Origin: Staphylococcus sp. ACRSN
GTDB lineage: Bacteria > Bacillota > Bacilli > Staphylococcales > Staphylococcaceae
Reading direction: 5' to 3'
DNA: 48,654 nucleotides
NCBI RefSeq assembly: GCF_022346615.1
Contig: NZ_JAKRNS010000015.1
Coordinates: 1-48,654 of the forward strand
The position numbers and the translations under genes were made by a program. Under the pieces are notes generated by a model that saw only the letters and a list, made by a program, of their open reading frames with translations, ran no database searches and had not been told where the DNA came from. Positions 15,847 to 25,953 of the stretch are shown one piece after another; the stretch's first letter is position 1, and each line of letters opens with the position of its first letter.

Positions 15847-16722
15847 TTATTGCAAGTTATAAAAATCTTTATATTTCTCATAAATTTCCTCGTCATATGC
15901 AATTTGGAAATATTTAAAAATTCCACTTGAACTTGTTTGTTTTAACGCTTTGATTGTATTATCTAACTTCGTTGTATCATCACTTCTTAAGTAAGTAGTA
16001 TATTCAGTCGTTCTAAAATTATTTTGAATATGTTTTAATGTTGTAATTCTTCTATCTAAAATCAGGTTTACAGTTGGATTATTAGTGTTCATCTTTTGAG
16101 TTTCTAAAGCCTCAATTTGACTCGTACAGTCTTGATTGCCTTCTTTCATATCAACAATAAAATCGACCCCAATATCTAACTCTCTTAGAAACTGTTCGTA
16201 AGATAAAACAATCTTTTCCACTTCATTATCAAATAAAGTCTTATTCCCATTACCAATGACATTGACAGCTACGCCTGTATCACCGTTAGTAAATCTTGCT
16301 ATTCCTGACTTTGGACTTATTTCTTCTAATCCAATGACATTTTTCAATTTTTCCACCTCGTTCCCACTAATAGTACTTCTCGTTCTTACTATTCTCATTT
16401 TATATAATGGATAGTAACTTAGTGTAGGTATAACCCATTTGTATCCTCGTTCACCTGTATTTGTCTTTTTCAACATCATTCTAGATAGTGAGATAAACCC
16501 TATTGTGAATAATATTCCAGCGATTATACCGTAATTATTTTTTGTGAAGTATATAATTCCACTAACATATATCATTAAAGTTCCAATAACCATGATAATT
16601 AATGCTATTGGTATAGGCACCGCAAACCCAATAGCACCAAATTTAAGTGCTACTGGCGTATCTAAGCCTTCTTTAACATTAATACTGTGAGGAATTTTAT
16701 AATACTTTTTTATTGAAGCCAT
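15847..16722 (-). CDS. VirB3/TcpE-like membrane protein, 291 aa
   Basis: An N-terminal soluble stretch (YYKIPHSINVKEGLDTP) precedes two closely spaced membrane segments (about residues 28-53 and 64-82). A cytoplasmic domain follows (GDTGVAVNVIGNGNKTLFDN, YEQFLRELDIGVDFIVDMKE) that resembles the PrgI/TcpE-plus-VirB4-N arrangement. A two-helix VirB3-type protein directly upstream of VirB4 is the normal T4SS order. The ribosome site GGAGG before the ATG is good. The missing parts of an active VirB4 are not found here, because no P-loop is present. Confidence 0.65.
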   Translation of the reverse strand: MASIKKYYKIPHSINVKEGLDTPVALKFGAIGFAVPIPIALIIMVIGTLMIYVSGIIYFTKNNYGIIAGILFTIGFISLSRMMLKKTNTGERGYKWVIPTLSYYPLYKMRIVRTRSTISGNEVEKLKNVIGLEEISPKSGIARFTNGDTGVAVNVIGNGNKTLFDNEVEKIVLSYEQFLRELDIGVDFIVDMKEGNQDCTSQIEALETQKMNTNNPTVNLILDRRITTLKHIQNNFRTTEYTTYLRSDDTTKLDNTIKALKQTSSSGIFKYFQIAYDEEIYEKYKDFYNLQ

Positions 16723-16766
16723 AGAATAACCTCCTTTGTTTCCAAGCAGTCAAAACAATTCCTCAT

Positions 16767-18923
16767 TTATTTTTTGTCCTTCTTATCTTTTTTCTGTTTT
16801 TCTAATTCTTTCTTTTGGTCATCTATAATTTTTTGTTGTTTCTTGCTTTCATCTTCTTTTTCTTTCTTAACTTGTTCTAACTCTTCTTTGTTTTTGTTTG
16901 CTTCATTTTTATGTTGTTCAACAACCTTGTTTGTAGATTCTAATTTATCTTCTGCACTTTGGCTTTGATTATGGAAACCTAATGCAGCTCCACCAAACAC
17001 AACAGCCGAAATCAAGAAGGCGCCTACGCCTGTTCCAATCACATGTTTACGTTTTGTCTTTTTACTATTATTTAGTTCTGTTTTATTTTTTTCATTCTCA
17101 CTTTGCAAGCTCGTTAAATCCTTACTCAGATTAGTTAATTCTTCATCTTTAGACTTTAGTACACTTTGATGGTTCGCTTCTATATCCTTCTTGAATTTGT
17201 TATATTCTTCATTCTTGGTGCTAATATCTTCTTTATATTTCACTTCTAGTTCTTTGAGCTTAGTTGTCGCTTCTTCTTTCTCTTTTTCAGTCAGTTCAAA
17301 TTGTTTTTTATACTTTTTAGCTTGTTCATCTGTATAAAGATCACTGCCTACTGTATTGCGTAAACGTTCTTCTGCTTTTTTACCGTATTCATATTTTATG
17401 AACCGTTCATTTTGTTCAGTCATCTTACTATCTAACTCTCTAATTTCACCCTGTATTTCTTGTGTAGCAGCGTTTAAATAATTTTGAACTTCAAGGATTG
17501 CGTTATTTCTATCTTTCGTAATTGCTTGTGTCTTGATATTAGCAAATTTATTTGAAAGTTCGTGAGTGAGCTCATATTTAGCTTCTTCATTTCGACTTCG
17601 TTCTAATTCTTCAAAACGCTCTAGAGGTTCTGCTACTAAATTGTAGTATTCTTCTTTTTCAAATTTCATTGCCAAACCTGCTAATGTTTGCTCTTTAAAG
17701 CTATTAAAGTGTTCATTCCAAAATCTGTGTTCTAATTCTTGTTTATGAGAATCAATTCGCTGTACTAAGTTCATATCTAGGTTATTCTTATTATTTTCCA
17801 TTTCCTCATGCATATCTTTAATAATAGCGTCTCCATTTTCAACATCTATTACCTTATTAATTTCGTTATAAGACTCGCTCATATATTGCATGTACAACTG
17901 TTTAGCTCTTCTTTTAAATTCTCTTTCTCGTACTTCTAATACGTTATTAGCGTTTTTAATTTCTTTTTGTAATATCACGTGTGTTGTATCATTTTCATCT
18001 ACATTCTCAAATTCGTTAAAACGTCCTAGATAAAAATCATCAAAAGTAGCTTGTAGCTCAGGTGGAAGTTCTGTATATTCATTATCTATATCTTCATCTT
18101 CCATTGCTAATTCACTATCTACTTCTAATTCTTTATCACTTTTAATCGAATCATCTGCTTCATCTGCTTCTATTTCGACAGACTCAACTTCATCTTTGTC
18201 CTCTTTGCTACTTTCACTATCTTCATTAATAACATCTTCTTGTGTTACGTCATTACCTTCACTTTCATCACCGAGCACGTCTGTACTATCATCTGAATCA
18301 TCAAATGAAATACTATCAAGTGAATTATCATATTCATATTTACTAGGAGTTTGTTCAACTTCATTACTCTCTGAACTTTCTTCACTCTTTTGTACATATG
18401 AATCATCTAATTTACCTACATTATCAGAAACTAAATTCGATAAATGATTAGCGATGCGACTATAGTGAATAGAAAAGTATTCATATACATCATCTTCACT
18501 TTTATCAAAAACGATTTCTGCATGCGAAAGTTCATCATCATCTACATCTATTTTCATAGGAATAAAAAATATTCGCCACGCTAAGTTTTCATATTCTACC
18601 AATTCTTTAAGGTTACTATTTAAATAGCTTCGAGTATGATCGTCTAATATAATAGGAATTTGCCCTTTATGGATATCATTAGGCAATATTGCATGTTCAA
18701 TGTCATAAGACCTCAAAGCTGAATATAATGTATTAATTGTTTCACTTGATACAGAAGATTTTTTAATATCATTAACTAAGAGTCCACCTAAGTAGTAACC
18801 TTGAACTTCATCTTTTTCGCCTTTAGCTACTGCATGTAAATCTCCAAATCTAACTAATTTTTCTAATTTATTATATAGTTCTAACGGGTCATTTGGTTCT
18901 AAGTTTTTTAGGTTAAATTCCAT
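16767..18923 (-). CDS. Large coiled-coil protein with C-terminal membrane anchor, 718 aa
   Basis: Residues 1-175 form a folded domain (MEFNLKNLEPNDPLELYNKL; IEHAILPNDIHKGQIPIILD). A very acidic Ser/Asp/Glu stretch follows (about 180-290), then long coiled coils (about 310-620). One membrane segment (VIGTGVGAFLISAVVFGGAA) near 630-652 is followed by a second coiled coil rich in Lys/Glu. AAGGA 8 nt upstream favours the ATG at 18923 over TTG at 18929. It is the first gene of the VirB3/VirB4 unit behind a set-A promoter. A cytoplasmic platform or docking role for the transfer machine is inferred; I recognise no family. Confidence 0.65.
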   Translation of the reverse strand: MEFNLKNLEPNDPLELYNKLEKLVRFGDLHAVAKGEKDEVQGYYLGGLLVNDIKKSSVSSETINTLYSALRSYDIEHAILPNDIHKGQIPIILDDHTRSYLNSNLKELVEYENLAWRIFFIPMKIDVDDDELSHAEIVFDKSEDDVYEYFSIHYSRIANHLSNLVSDNVGKLDDSYVQKSEESSESNEVEQTPSKYEYDNSLDSISFDDSDDSTDVLGDESEGNDVTQEDVINEDSESSKEDKDEVESVEIEADEADDSIKSDKELEVDSELAMEDEDIDNEYTELPPELQATFDDFYLGRFNEFENVDENDTTHVILQKEIKNANNVLEVREREFKRRAKQLYMQYMSESYNEINKVIDVENGDAIIKDMHEEMENNKNNLDMNLVQRIDSHKQELEHRFWNEHFNSFKEQTLAGLAMKFEKEEYYNLVAEPLERFEELERSRNEEAKYELTHELSNKFANIKTQAITKDRNNAILEVQNYLNAATQEIQGEIRELDSKMTEQNERFIKYEYGKKAEERLRNTVGSDLYTDEQAKKYKKQFELTEKEKEEATTKLKELEVKYKEDISTKNEEYNKFKKDIEANHQSVLKSKDEELTNLSKDLTSLQSENEKNKTELNNSKKTKRKHVIGTGVGAFLISAVVFGGAALGFHNQSQSAEDKLESTNKVVEQHKNEANKNKEELEQVKKEKEDESKKQQKIIDDQKKELEKQKKDKKDKK

Positions 18924-18961
18924 ACTCAAAATCCTTTCTAAGCCTTTTTATATATACTATT

Positions 18962-18992
18962 ATTATAACATACTTCGTACTGTTGCAATACG
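18962..18992 (-). promoter_or_regulatory. Set-A promoter/operator of the VirB3/VirB4 unit
   Basis: Inverted repeat CGTACTGTTGCAATACG (18976-18992), 8-nt gap, minus-strand extended -10 TGTTATAAT (TATAAT at 18967-18962). Same architecture as the other three transfer promoters. Confidence 0.85.
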
Positions 18993-19010
18993 TTTTTAGG
19001 GTAAATTTCC

Positions 19011-19043
19011 AAAAAAAATGAGAGTAGATATCTACTCTCATTT
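19011..19043 (-). terminator. Terminator of the pilin-like gene
   Basis: Perfect 28-bp palindrome centred on AGTAGATATCTACT (19016-19043), followed on the minus strand by eight T residues. It makes the 108-aa gene a single-gene transcript. Confidence 0.9.
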
Positions 19044-19074
19044 CTTTTATTTAATCTTTCAAATTACGTATAAG

Positions 19075-19401
19075 CTAGTTCTTAATATCTTTTACGCCGT
19101 TGAAACCACCTTCACCGAATGATTGTAAGAATGAAATTCCGCCATATGTTAATGCTGCTCCAACTAAACAAGCTACAACTGCCAATATTACAAGCTTACC
19201 TTTATTAGACTTAAATACAGCTGCTCCGAAGATATACCATACTCCCCAAATGAAACATAAAACGCCGAATAATGTTGCGATTTTACCGCCCCATTCTTTC
19301 GCCTTATCTGAGCTGTTATCGATCCATTGCCCTGGATCAGATGCGCCTAAAATCGGGTGTAGATTATTCACTATATGGTTCATTGACTCTATATCAAACA
19401 T
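19075..19401 (-). CDS. VirB2/pilin-like two-helix membrane protein, 108 aa
   Basis: Two hydrophobic helices (IATLFGVLCFIWGVWYIFGA, about residues 41-60, and LVILAVVACLVGAALTYGGI, about 70-89) are joined by a short basic loop (FKSNKGK). Size, spacing and position fit TrbC/VirB2-like pilins or TcpB-type small transfer proteins. It is transcribed alone between its own set-A promoter and a strong terminator, as expected for a subunit needed in high copy. There is no classical signal peptide. The N-terminal 38 residues (HPILGASDPGQWIDN) may be extracellular. Confidence 0.7.
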   Translation of the reverse strand: MFDIESMNHIVNNLHPILGASDPGQWIDNSSDKAKEWGGKIATLFGVLCFIWGVWYIFGAAVFKSNKGKLVILAVVACLVGAALTYGGISFLQSFGEGGFNGVKDIKN

Positions 19402-19435
19402 AATACGTCCACCTTTCGAGTTTATCCTTATTTAT

Positions 19436-19468
19436 ATTATATCAATATTTCCGTATCGTTACAATACG
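19436..19468 (-). promoter_or_regulatory. Set-A promoter/operator of the pilin-like gene
   Basis: Inverted repeat CGTATCGTTACAATACG (19452-19468) with an outer C/G pair. A 10-nt gap precedes the minus-strand extended -10 TGATATAAT. The spacing is two bases longer than at the other three sites. Confidence 0.85.
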
Positions 19469-19483
19469 GAAATTGATTAATAT

Positions 19484-22400
19484 TTAATTATTTAAGTCTT
19501 TCTTTGCCTTTGATGCTCTTTCTGAGCGCTCTCTTATTAACTGTTGTAGGTTAGTCTCTGACGCCTGCTTATCTTTCTCAATTTGCTGTTTATATTTTTC
19601 TAATTGCTCGCTATTATTACCACCAGTTTTTAATATGTTTTCGTGTTTGTTTTGACGTTCAATTACTGTTTCTGAAGCTTCTTGCATTTTGGCTTTAGAT
19701 TCAATGATATTGTCTTTCATAGTATTACCAATACTATTAATATTGAATCCTTGTGATGATATAAACGCCTCTTTATTTTTAGCTCTATCTAGTTGTGCTT
19801 TGGTTTCTCTTAAACTTGCTTTATATCTATTTATTTGTGGCTCTACAGCTACACCACTTTGCCCTGCTTTTCTTAGCTTAGCAATCTTTTGTTGTAAGTC
19901 TTTATATCTATCATTTGCTTCTTTAACTTTTTCAGATGCTTTGCGTCTAGCTTCTTTTTGGAATTGTGATAATGCGTGCGTTTCTTTAATATCTGCTGTG
20001 CCACCACTATCTAGCTTACCAACTGTACTTTGAACATTTCCTATGCTTTGTTGCTTGTCATATAGTGTTTTCAGTTCATTGCTTGTGCTACTTTCGATAT
20101 TACCTAATTCTTCTTGCGGAACCTTAATTCTACCAACTGATTTAACTGCTTGTAATCCTGCCATTACACGACTTGCGTTACTGTAGGCTGAAGCGGTTTG
20201 TTGAACTTGGGATTCCACTTCTTTAATTTGAGTTCTATCTGTAACCACACCTGAGCTAGCTTGCGATTGTATATCTCTCATTCTTTGTTCTGCATTTACT
20301 TTTTCGTTATAAGCTTGTTTAATTACTTGCTCTTGTGACTTAATAGCGTTATTTACATTTGCTCCTGTATTCATTGCATGACTTGCAACTTTGATGTTGT
20401 CATATGTTCTCTTAGCTGTAGTGATTGTACGTCCTAGTTCAGCAATATGGTCACGATTTGGATTACGACTAGAGATTGCATTGTCATATTCTTCTTGTAA
20501 TTGACTTACATTTTGTTCAGCTCTTTGCATTTCTTGTTGTTGCGTTTGATAATCGTGATTGGTGAATGCTGCTCCATTATTATTTTTCAATGTTTTTACA
20601 GCTCTTTGTTTTGCTTCTCCACTTACAATTTGATTATCAACTTCATTTTTCATACTGCCTACTTCTTCACTTAATGATGAAGCTGCTTTTTGTAATGTTG
20701 TTATCTCTTCAGTCGTCAAGTTGCCGTTTTGCATTGCTTGTTGATATTCTCTTTCTGCTGATACTTGACCTTCTTGAGCACTAAGCAATCCATTTCTAGC
20801 TTCTTTCTCGGCAATTGGATTATTCACATTAGCCTCATATGCTTTCTGAGCTAATTTTTGTCTATTTTGACCCATTGCCAAATTATCTTTGACCTGATTA
20901 ATTCTTTTATCCATCTTATCGAGCTGTGGCTGTGTTGCACCAAATGCTTCCATTTCTTCTCGCTCTGCATTTAAGTCAGCTAGTTTTTGTTCTGACGTTT
21001 CAATTTCATCACTTGCCTCATGATAATCTTGCATAGCTTGTGCTTTACTTTGACCTATGTCTTCAATACTTGCACCACTTCTTGATAAAACTCTAGCAGC
21101 TTCTTGTGACTTACCAAGTTGATCGTTATAAGCTTTTTCTGCATCTGCCACACGTTTCTCTGCCGCTGATATTTCATCTTGTGGAGCACCTTCTCTTTGC
21201 AACTCAGCTAAATCATCTTTTGCATTCTGTAATTCTTCTTGTCTGCCATTAAGTTTTTCAAACTCACTATTAGCATTAGCGATACTTCTCTCTTGCTCTT
21301 GTAAATTATTAGCAACGCCTTGTTCTGATTTATTCTCTAAGTTTTCTATACCTTCATTGATGTCTTTTTCTAGTTCTTCACTTTGAGCATCAGCATCGTT
21401 CTCTCCAACTTCATTGCCACTAACTCTACCTGAAAATTGAGAAGCGGTTTTACCATTTTCACCTTCGCCATCTTTTTCATTCATTAAATCTCGTACACTT
21501 TGTTCTTTTTCATTCTCTTTATTTTTTAAATCTTTAACACTTTGCACTGCACCTTTAGCAAATCCTGATGCTGAGCCATAAGGATCGTCTGCCACGTTTT
21601 CTGCTGCTTCCTGTCCATATAAATGACTACCCATCGCATTTTCTAAAGCTTGTTTATCCGCACGCGAACCACTTATAGAACCTTCAGGATTCATAGTATC
21701 AAGTAAACGTGAGAACCATTCACTCACAAAGGTCATAACACCTTTTCTTACTTTATATACTAATTTTGTAGAATACCATAATACAAAAATGGTTACACCT
21801 GTCTGTAGCAATTGTTTCAATTGACCATCAAAGTCATATTTATTAAGTTGATTAGTAAATTGTTCATCTAAGTATAGAACGATATTAGGGTATAGCTGTA
21901 TTAAAAATACTGTCATACCTATGCCTAATATCAACATAACTGCTGTAACAATAATTCCAAAGAATGCTTGATATGCTCCCATTTGTGAGAAACTGACATT
22001 AACAAAGAAATCTTTTAGTGCGTTGATTACACCAGTAAAAATTGCTAAATACAATGTCACTACTACTGCTGTAATAGTTAATATAATAGCGCCCATTTTA
22101 AGTGCGTTTAAAAACACACCAAAACCACTATTACCCGCCAAGCTTGCCGAGCTTACTTCTGCATCTTTCAATTCAGTACCAAAAAATTCTTTCCCACCAG
22201 TTACTTTTACACCATCTTCTTGTGGGTCTAACTTGAACGCTAAGAAATTCATATTATTTTCTTTTTTGGCTTCTGTGTTTAACTTGTACATTGTACTTAT
22301 ATCATTAGCATTAAGAGTATTAGAATAAGACCAGTTTGATAAAAGGCTTTTACCATCTAGCTTTTCAGCTATTTTTTCGCTGTCATCTGTATTCATATAC

Positions 22401-23476
22401 TCAACCAACTCTTTTGTCGGTAAATTATTATATACTTCATCAGATGTTTTAGGGAATCCTTTATCATGGTTTAATACGTAACCATCATTTGTCCCTTCAG
22501 CTCCTTTTTTACCTTTAACATTAGTTAAACTGTTATCTATATATTGACGAGTATCAATAATCATTCCTCTTGGTATTTTTTCAACAGCACTTGTACTAGC
22601 ACCTTTACTATCCTTCAACATATCAGCAGCTACACCTAATGATAAACTTGCAAATGTAGTTGCTAGTGCCATCGATACGAACGCAAGTAACACTCTCATT
22701 CCATTACTTTTGAAGTAACTCGATCTATTTTTAGCTTTCCCAAATCCAGTTGCTAACCTAAACGCTACCCAAGCCATAAATACACATAACAAAACTTTGA
22801 AGAATACTGTTAGTTTGTTGTATATGTTTATTACGGGATTTAAGATATGAAGCGGGTCGCTATCTGGAATATTTCCGCCATTCGTAATATGTTTCCATAT
22901 ATTTAAGTAGTCAATTAAATTGGCAAACAAATCTTTCAATGATTCCAAGCCACTCAATAGATAAAAACACCCTAATAGTATAGAACCATATCCCCCTTTA
23001 ATTATGGCTCCTAACCAACTCAAAATGGTGTCTTGTTGCGTTGAAGATACATTGTATAAATTCCAATGATTTAAACCAAATAAAAAACTAGCATAATTTT
23101 TAGCTTCGTTTTCATCGCCAGTGTATTTATTAATTTTAGACTCTACTGTATCTGTTTTAGCTCCTGTTTGATCATTATAGTACATTATTTTTTGATTTTT
23201 CTTAGAGTCTTTAAATAATATTGTAGCGTAAGATTTTCCTTTAGCTTCTTTTGTTTTTTGAGCTTTTTTCTTTGCCTTGTATGAAGGGTCTGCATCTTCC
23301 TTCGTTTTTTCAACCATATCATCAAGTTTCTTTTTACCTGAAAACTTGTCGTACATACCCTTTAATGAAGTATCATCATCAATACTATCAGCATATGTGT
23401 CATGTCCACTAACAAATACCGATACTAACACCGTAAGTATGAATACTAATATATATTTAGGTATTTTTTGTCCCAT
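19484..23476 (-). CDS. Giant VirB6/TcpH-like membrane protein with coiled-coil tail, 1330 aa
   Basis: An N-terminal signal-peptide-like helix (ILVFILTVLVSVFVSGHDTY) is followed by a domain of about 600 residues with six to seven membrane helices. Visible helices include SILLGCFYLLSGL, FFKVLLCVFMAWVAF, VLLAFVSMALATTFASLSL, ALKMGAIILTITAVVVTLYL, GIIVTAVMLILGIGMTVFL and VTIFVLWYSTKLV. This is the layout of VirB6/TrbL channel proteins. The C-terminal 700 residues are a Gln/Glu/Ala-rich coiled coil that is probably cytoplasmic or threaded through the wall. This makes it much longer than usual VirB6 proteins. It follows the Clp-like ATPase gene in one unit, and a ribosome site precedes ATG 23476. 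Confidence 0.8.
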   Translation of the reverse strand: MGQKIPKYILVFILTVLVSVFVSGHDTYADSIDDDTSLKGMYDKFSGKKKLDDMVEKTKEDADPSYKAKKKAQKTKEAKGKSYATILFKDSKKNQKIMYYNDQTGAKTDTVESKINKYTGDENEAKNYASFLFGLNHWNLYNVSSTQQDTILSWLGAIIKGGYGSILLGCFYLLSGLESLKDLFANLIDYLNIWKHITNGGNIPDSDPLHILNPVINIYNKLTVFFKVLLCVFMAWVAFRLATGFGKAKNRSSYFKSNGMRVLLAFVSMALATTFASLSLGVAADMLKDSKGASTSAVEKIPRGMIIDTRQYIDNSLTNVKGKKGAEGTNDGYVLNHDKGFPKTSDEVYNNLPTKELVEYMNTDDSEKIAEKLDGKSLLSNWSYSNTLNANDISTMYKLNTEAKKENNMNFLAFKLDPQEDGVKVTGGKEFFGTELKDAEVSSASLAGNSGFGVFLNALKMGAIILTITAVVVTLYLAIFTGVINALKDFFVNVSFSQMGAYQAFFGIIVTAVMLILGIGMTVFLIQLYPNIVLYLDEQFTNQLNKYDFDGQLKQLLQTGVTIFVLWYSTKLVYKVRKGVMTFVSEWFSRLLDTMNPEGSISGSRADKQALENAMGSHLYGQEAAENVADDPYGSASGFAKGAVQSVKDLKNKENEKEQSVRDLMNEKDGEGENGKTASQFSGRVSGNEVGENDADAQSEELEKDINEGIENLENKSEQGVANNLQEQERSIANANSEFEKLNGRQEELQNAKDDLAELQREGAPQDEISAAEKRVADAEKAYNDQLGKSQEAARVLSRSGASIEDIGQSKAQAMQDYHEASDEIETSEQKLADLNAEREEMEAFGATQPQLDKMDKRINQVKDNLAMGQNRQKLAQKAYEANVNNPIAEKEARNGLLSAQEGQVSAEREYQQAMQNGNLTTEEITTLQKAASSLSEEVGSMKNEVDNQIVSGEAKQRAVKTLKNNNGAAFTNHDYQTQQQEMQRAEQNVSQLQEEYDNAISSRNPNRDHIAELGRTITTAKRTYDNIKVASHAMNTGANVNNAIKSQEQVIKQAYNEKVNAEQRMRDIQSQASSGVVTDRTQIKEVESQVQQTASAYSNASRVMAGLQAVKSVGRIKVPQEELGNIESSTSNELKTLYDKQQSIGNVQSTVGKLDSGGTADIKETHALSQFQKEARRKASEKVKEANDRYKDLQQKIAKLRKAGQSGVAVEPQINRYKASLRETKAQLDRAKNKEAFISSQGFNINSIGNTMKDNIIESKAKMQEASETVIERQNKHENILKTGGNNSEQLEKYKQQIEKDKQASETNLQQLIRERSERASKAKKDLNN

Positions 23477-23574
23477 TCACATAACCACCTATCAATTACA
23501 CAACTTTTTGTTTTTTTATTTCCATTGCACTTGTTACATATTACTATTTTTATCACGTTTTGTCTTTATTAGAT

Positions 23575-25446
23575 TCAAACATTAATAATTTCATATGATA
23601 CGTTCGCTTTTTCATCTAATGCATCATATGATCTTTTGACGTTTTCATGGAATTGTCCTGTGTATTTTTCTAATCTTCCGTCTTTATTAATTACATCATA
23701 TTCTAAAACTTTCAGTTCAGCAGTACTTATACGCTTGTCAGGTCTTTCACTAACTAACTCTCCTAATGGTTCAACTTTTACTCTGCACAATTTACGGTCG
23801 CTATCAAACAAATATTTATTAATAACCTTTGCTACGCTTACATATAGATAGTTTCTTATACGGTTATTTATATCTCTACCGCCCCCTGCAGAAGTTGCAT
23901 CTGAGATATCTTCATCATATAAGTATTTGATCACTCTATCTCCGTATTCTAAAATTATCTTTTCTTCACTTTGTAAATATTGTTTAAAATCTTTTAATTC
24001 CTTTTCCACAATTTGTTTTCTTACGTCTTTTTCAAGAGGATTAAAAGATATAATGCCATTCATACGATTGACTAGCTCTGGTCTAAAACCATTACGACCA
24101 TCTTCACTTTGAAGGATTTTTTTCGCTTTTTCTGTATCATAAGCACCATCACTAACCTTAGTTCCTAAAGTCCTATTTTCTTCGATAACAGTAAACCCTA
24201 TATTCGTTGTAATTATAATATATGCATTTTTAAATGTAACTGGTCTTCCATATTTATTTTTCAATCGACCATCAGATGTGATTTGTAGTAGTAGGTCTAA
24301 TACACCTCTATTAGACTTTTCACCTTCGTCACAAAGAATTATAGAATATGGTTTTCTACCTATATCTTCTGAGGCATCTTTTTGCCATCTTTCTACTGCT
24401 CCTTCTCCTTGATATTCAGACATGTCGTATCTCAACATAGCTTCTTCACTACCGAATAAACCTTTTGCTAAAATTTTAGCTGTTAATGTTTTACCAACAC
24501 CAGTTGGTCCCATAAAAATATATGAGCCCATAGGGGCGTTGGGAGGGTTCAAACCAGCCATAGCAACATGTAAACTGTCAATCAATACCTTTATCGCTTG
24601 GTCTTGACCTTTAATATTATCTTTTAACTCTTGTTCAATTTTGTCTATATCAGGTCTCATTTTTGTATTAACTCCCGACCTTTCATAAACAACTTTGTCT
24701 AACAGTGCCTCATTCATTGCTACATTTTGCGTTGTGTATATTCCTATCATACGGTCTAACAATCTAATAGATTTACGAGGATTGGAATTAGAAGGCATAT
24801 ATTTTCCATATTCAACAATCTTGTCAATTAACTTATCATTAACAGGCTCTATGTCTCCTAATTCTTTTTTCCACATATCTTTCAAAATTGTTTTTACAAT
24901 GTCGTCAGGTAACTCGTCGATTGTTACAAGTTCTAAACGTTCGGTCAAAGCTTGGTTTTTCTCTACATGTATTGTATATTCTTCGTTTGTTGTCGCACCA
25001 ATTAACCTTATCTGACCACGAGCTAGAACTGTTTTGAAAGCATCTAGACCAGCCTCATACCCTTCCATACCAACTTTATGGAATTCATCAATAAATAGTA
25101 CTACATCGCTACTCGAATTTTCATCAAGTTCAATAGCTTCTTTAACTATACCTTTAATATTTTTACCAAATTCATTATTACCTTGACCGCCCATAACATC
25201 TAAATCGATTGAAAAGAATATAAAACCATCAGACTCTTTCTGAGTATGCTTTGCTAGCGTTTCAATAACATTGGTTTTACCAACACCTGGTTCTCCGATT
25301 ATTATCATACTTTTCATTCGTCTTTGATTTAAAACCGAATATATTTCTTTCATCTTTCCATCTACGCCCAAAGATTCATACTTAAAATTTTCAGCCATCT
25401 CGGTCGCATATTCTTTTAATAAAGGGTAATTATCAAGATTAACCAT
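23575..25446 (-). CDS. Clp/Hsp100-type double AAA+ ATPase, 623 aa
   Basis: Two AAA+ domains: the first with Walker A GEPGVGKT (51-58) and Walker B VVLFIDE (116-122), the second with Walker A GPTGVGKT (313-320) and SIILCDE (368-374). The D2 C-terminal small domain is typical of ClpA/B/C. The N-terminal substrate domain and the long ClpB middle domain are both absent, so it is a compact Hsp100. It lies between a 155-aa unknown gene and the VirB6-like gene, behind a set-A promoter. An unfoldase inside a transfer operon is uncommon. It may remodel secreted or coupling proteins, or supply the energy missing from the VirB4-like protein. Both are inference. Confidence 0.85.
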   Translation of the reverse strand: MVNLDNYPLLKEYATEMAENFKYESLGVDGKMKEIYSVLNQRRMKSMIIIGEPGVGKTNVIETLAKHTQKESDGFIFFSIDLDVMGGQGNNEFGKNIKGIVKEAIELDENSSSDVVLFIDEFHKVGMEGYEAGLDAFKTVLARGQIRLIGATTNEEYTIHVEKNQALTERLELVTIDELPDDIVKTILKDMWKKELGDIEPVNDKLIDKIVEYGKYMPSNSNPRKSIRLLDRMIGIYTTQNVAMNEALLDKVVYERSGVNTKMRPDIDKIEQELKDNIKGQDQAIKVLIDSLHVAMAGLNPPNAPMGSYIFMGPTGVGKTLTAKILAKGLFGSEEAMLRYDMSEYQGEGAVERWQKDASEDIGRKPYSIILCDEGEKSNRGVLDLLLQITSDGRLKNKYGRPVTFKNAYIIITTNIGFTVIEENRTLGTKVSDGAYDTEKAKKILQSEDGRNGFRPELVNRMNGIISFNPLEKDVRKQIVEKELKDFKQYLQSEEKIILEYGDRVIKYLYDEDISDATSAGGGRDINNRIRNYLYVSVAKVINKYLFDSDRKLCRVKVEPLGELVSERPDKRISTAELKVLEYDVINKDGRLEKYTGQFHENVKRSYDALDEKANVSYEIINV

Positions 25447-25462
25447 ATATAAAGCCCCTTTC

Positions 25463-25930
25463 TTAAACTGTTGTTTCGTTGCCGTTATTGTTTAATTCTT
25501 TGTACAATTCACTCACTGTACTTTCAAAAAGTTTACTATCTTTTAATTCATTTACGTCACCACTTTGAACATCTTTAAGTGATTGAGATAATGTTTTAGT
25601 CTTATTTGTATTTTCCTCATTATCTACAACATCTTTACTTTCTTCATCACTATTTGATTGTTCTAACTCTTCTTTCGACTTCTTATTAAGAATTTCATAT
25701 ATAGATGATTCATGAGGTTTAGGAGAGTAACTTGAATCACCTAATACATTACTCGGTTTCTTAAATTGTATTTTCTCAAAGTTATTCGACAGCCTATCCA
25801 ATTTTTCTTTTTTATTAATTTTCAATTGATCTGCTATATTTTGGATTTCTATAACCAAACTTTTATTTTCTTCTAATGTATATTCAACTACTTCATCTTC
25901 AAGTACTATTTTTATTGTTTTCTCAGCCAT
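25463..25930 (-). CDS. Hypothetical acidic protein, 155 aa
   Basis: First gene of the unit behind the set-A promoter at 25954. The N-terminus (MAEKTIKIVLEDEVVEYTLE) forms two strands and then a helix, like small ubiquitin-like or adaptor folds. The rest is acidic and disordered (EEESKDVVDNEENTNKTK-like) with a C-terminal helix. It directly precedes the Clp-like ATPase, so an adaptor role for that ATPase is a reasonable guess. No family recognised. Confidence 0.6.
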   Translation of the reverse strand: MAEKTIKIVLEDEVVEYTLEENKSLVIEIQNIADQLKINKKEKLDRLSNNFEKIQFKKPSNVLGDSSYSPKPHESSIYEILNKKSKEELEQSNSDEESKDVVDNEENTNKTKTLSQSLKDVQSGDVNELKDSKLFESTVSELYKELNNNGNETTV

Positions 25931-25953
25931 TTATAACACCCTTTCTTATTCTA

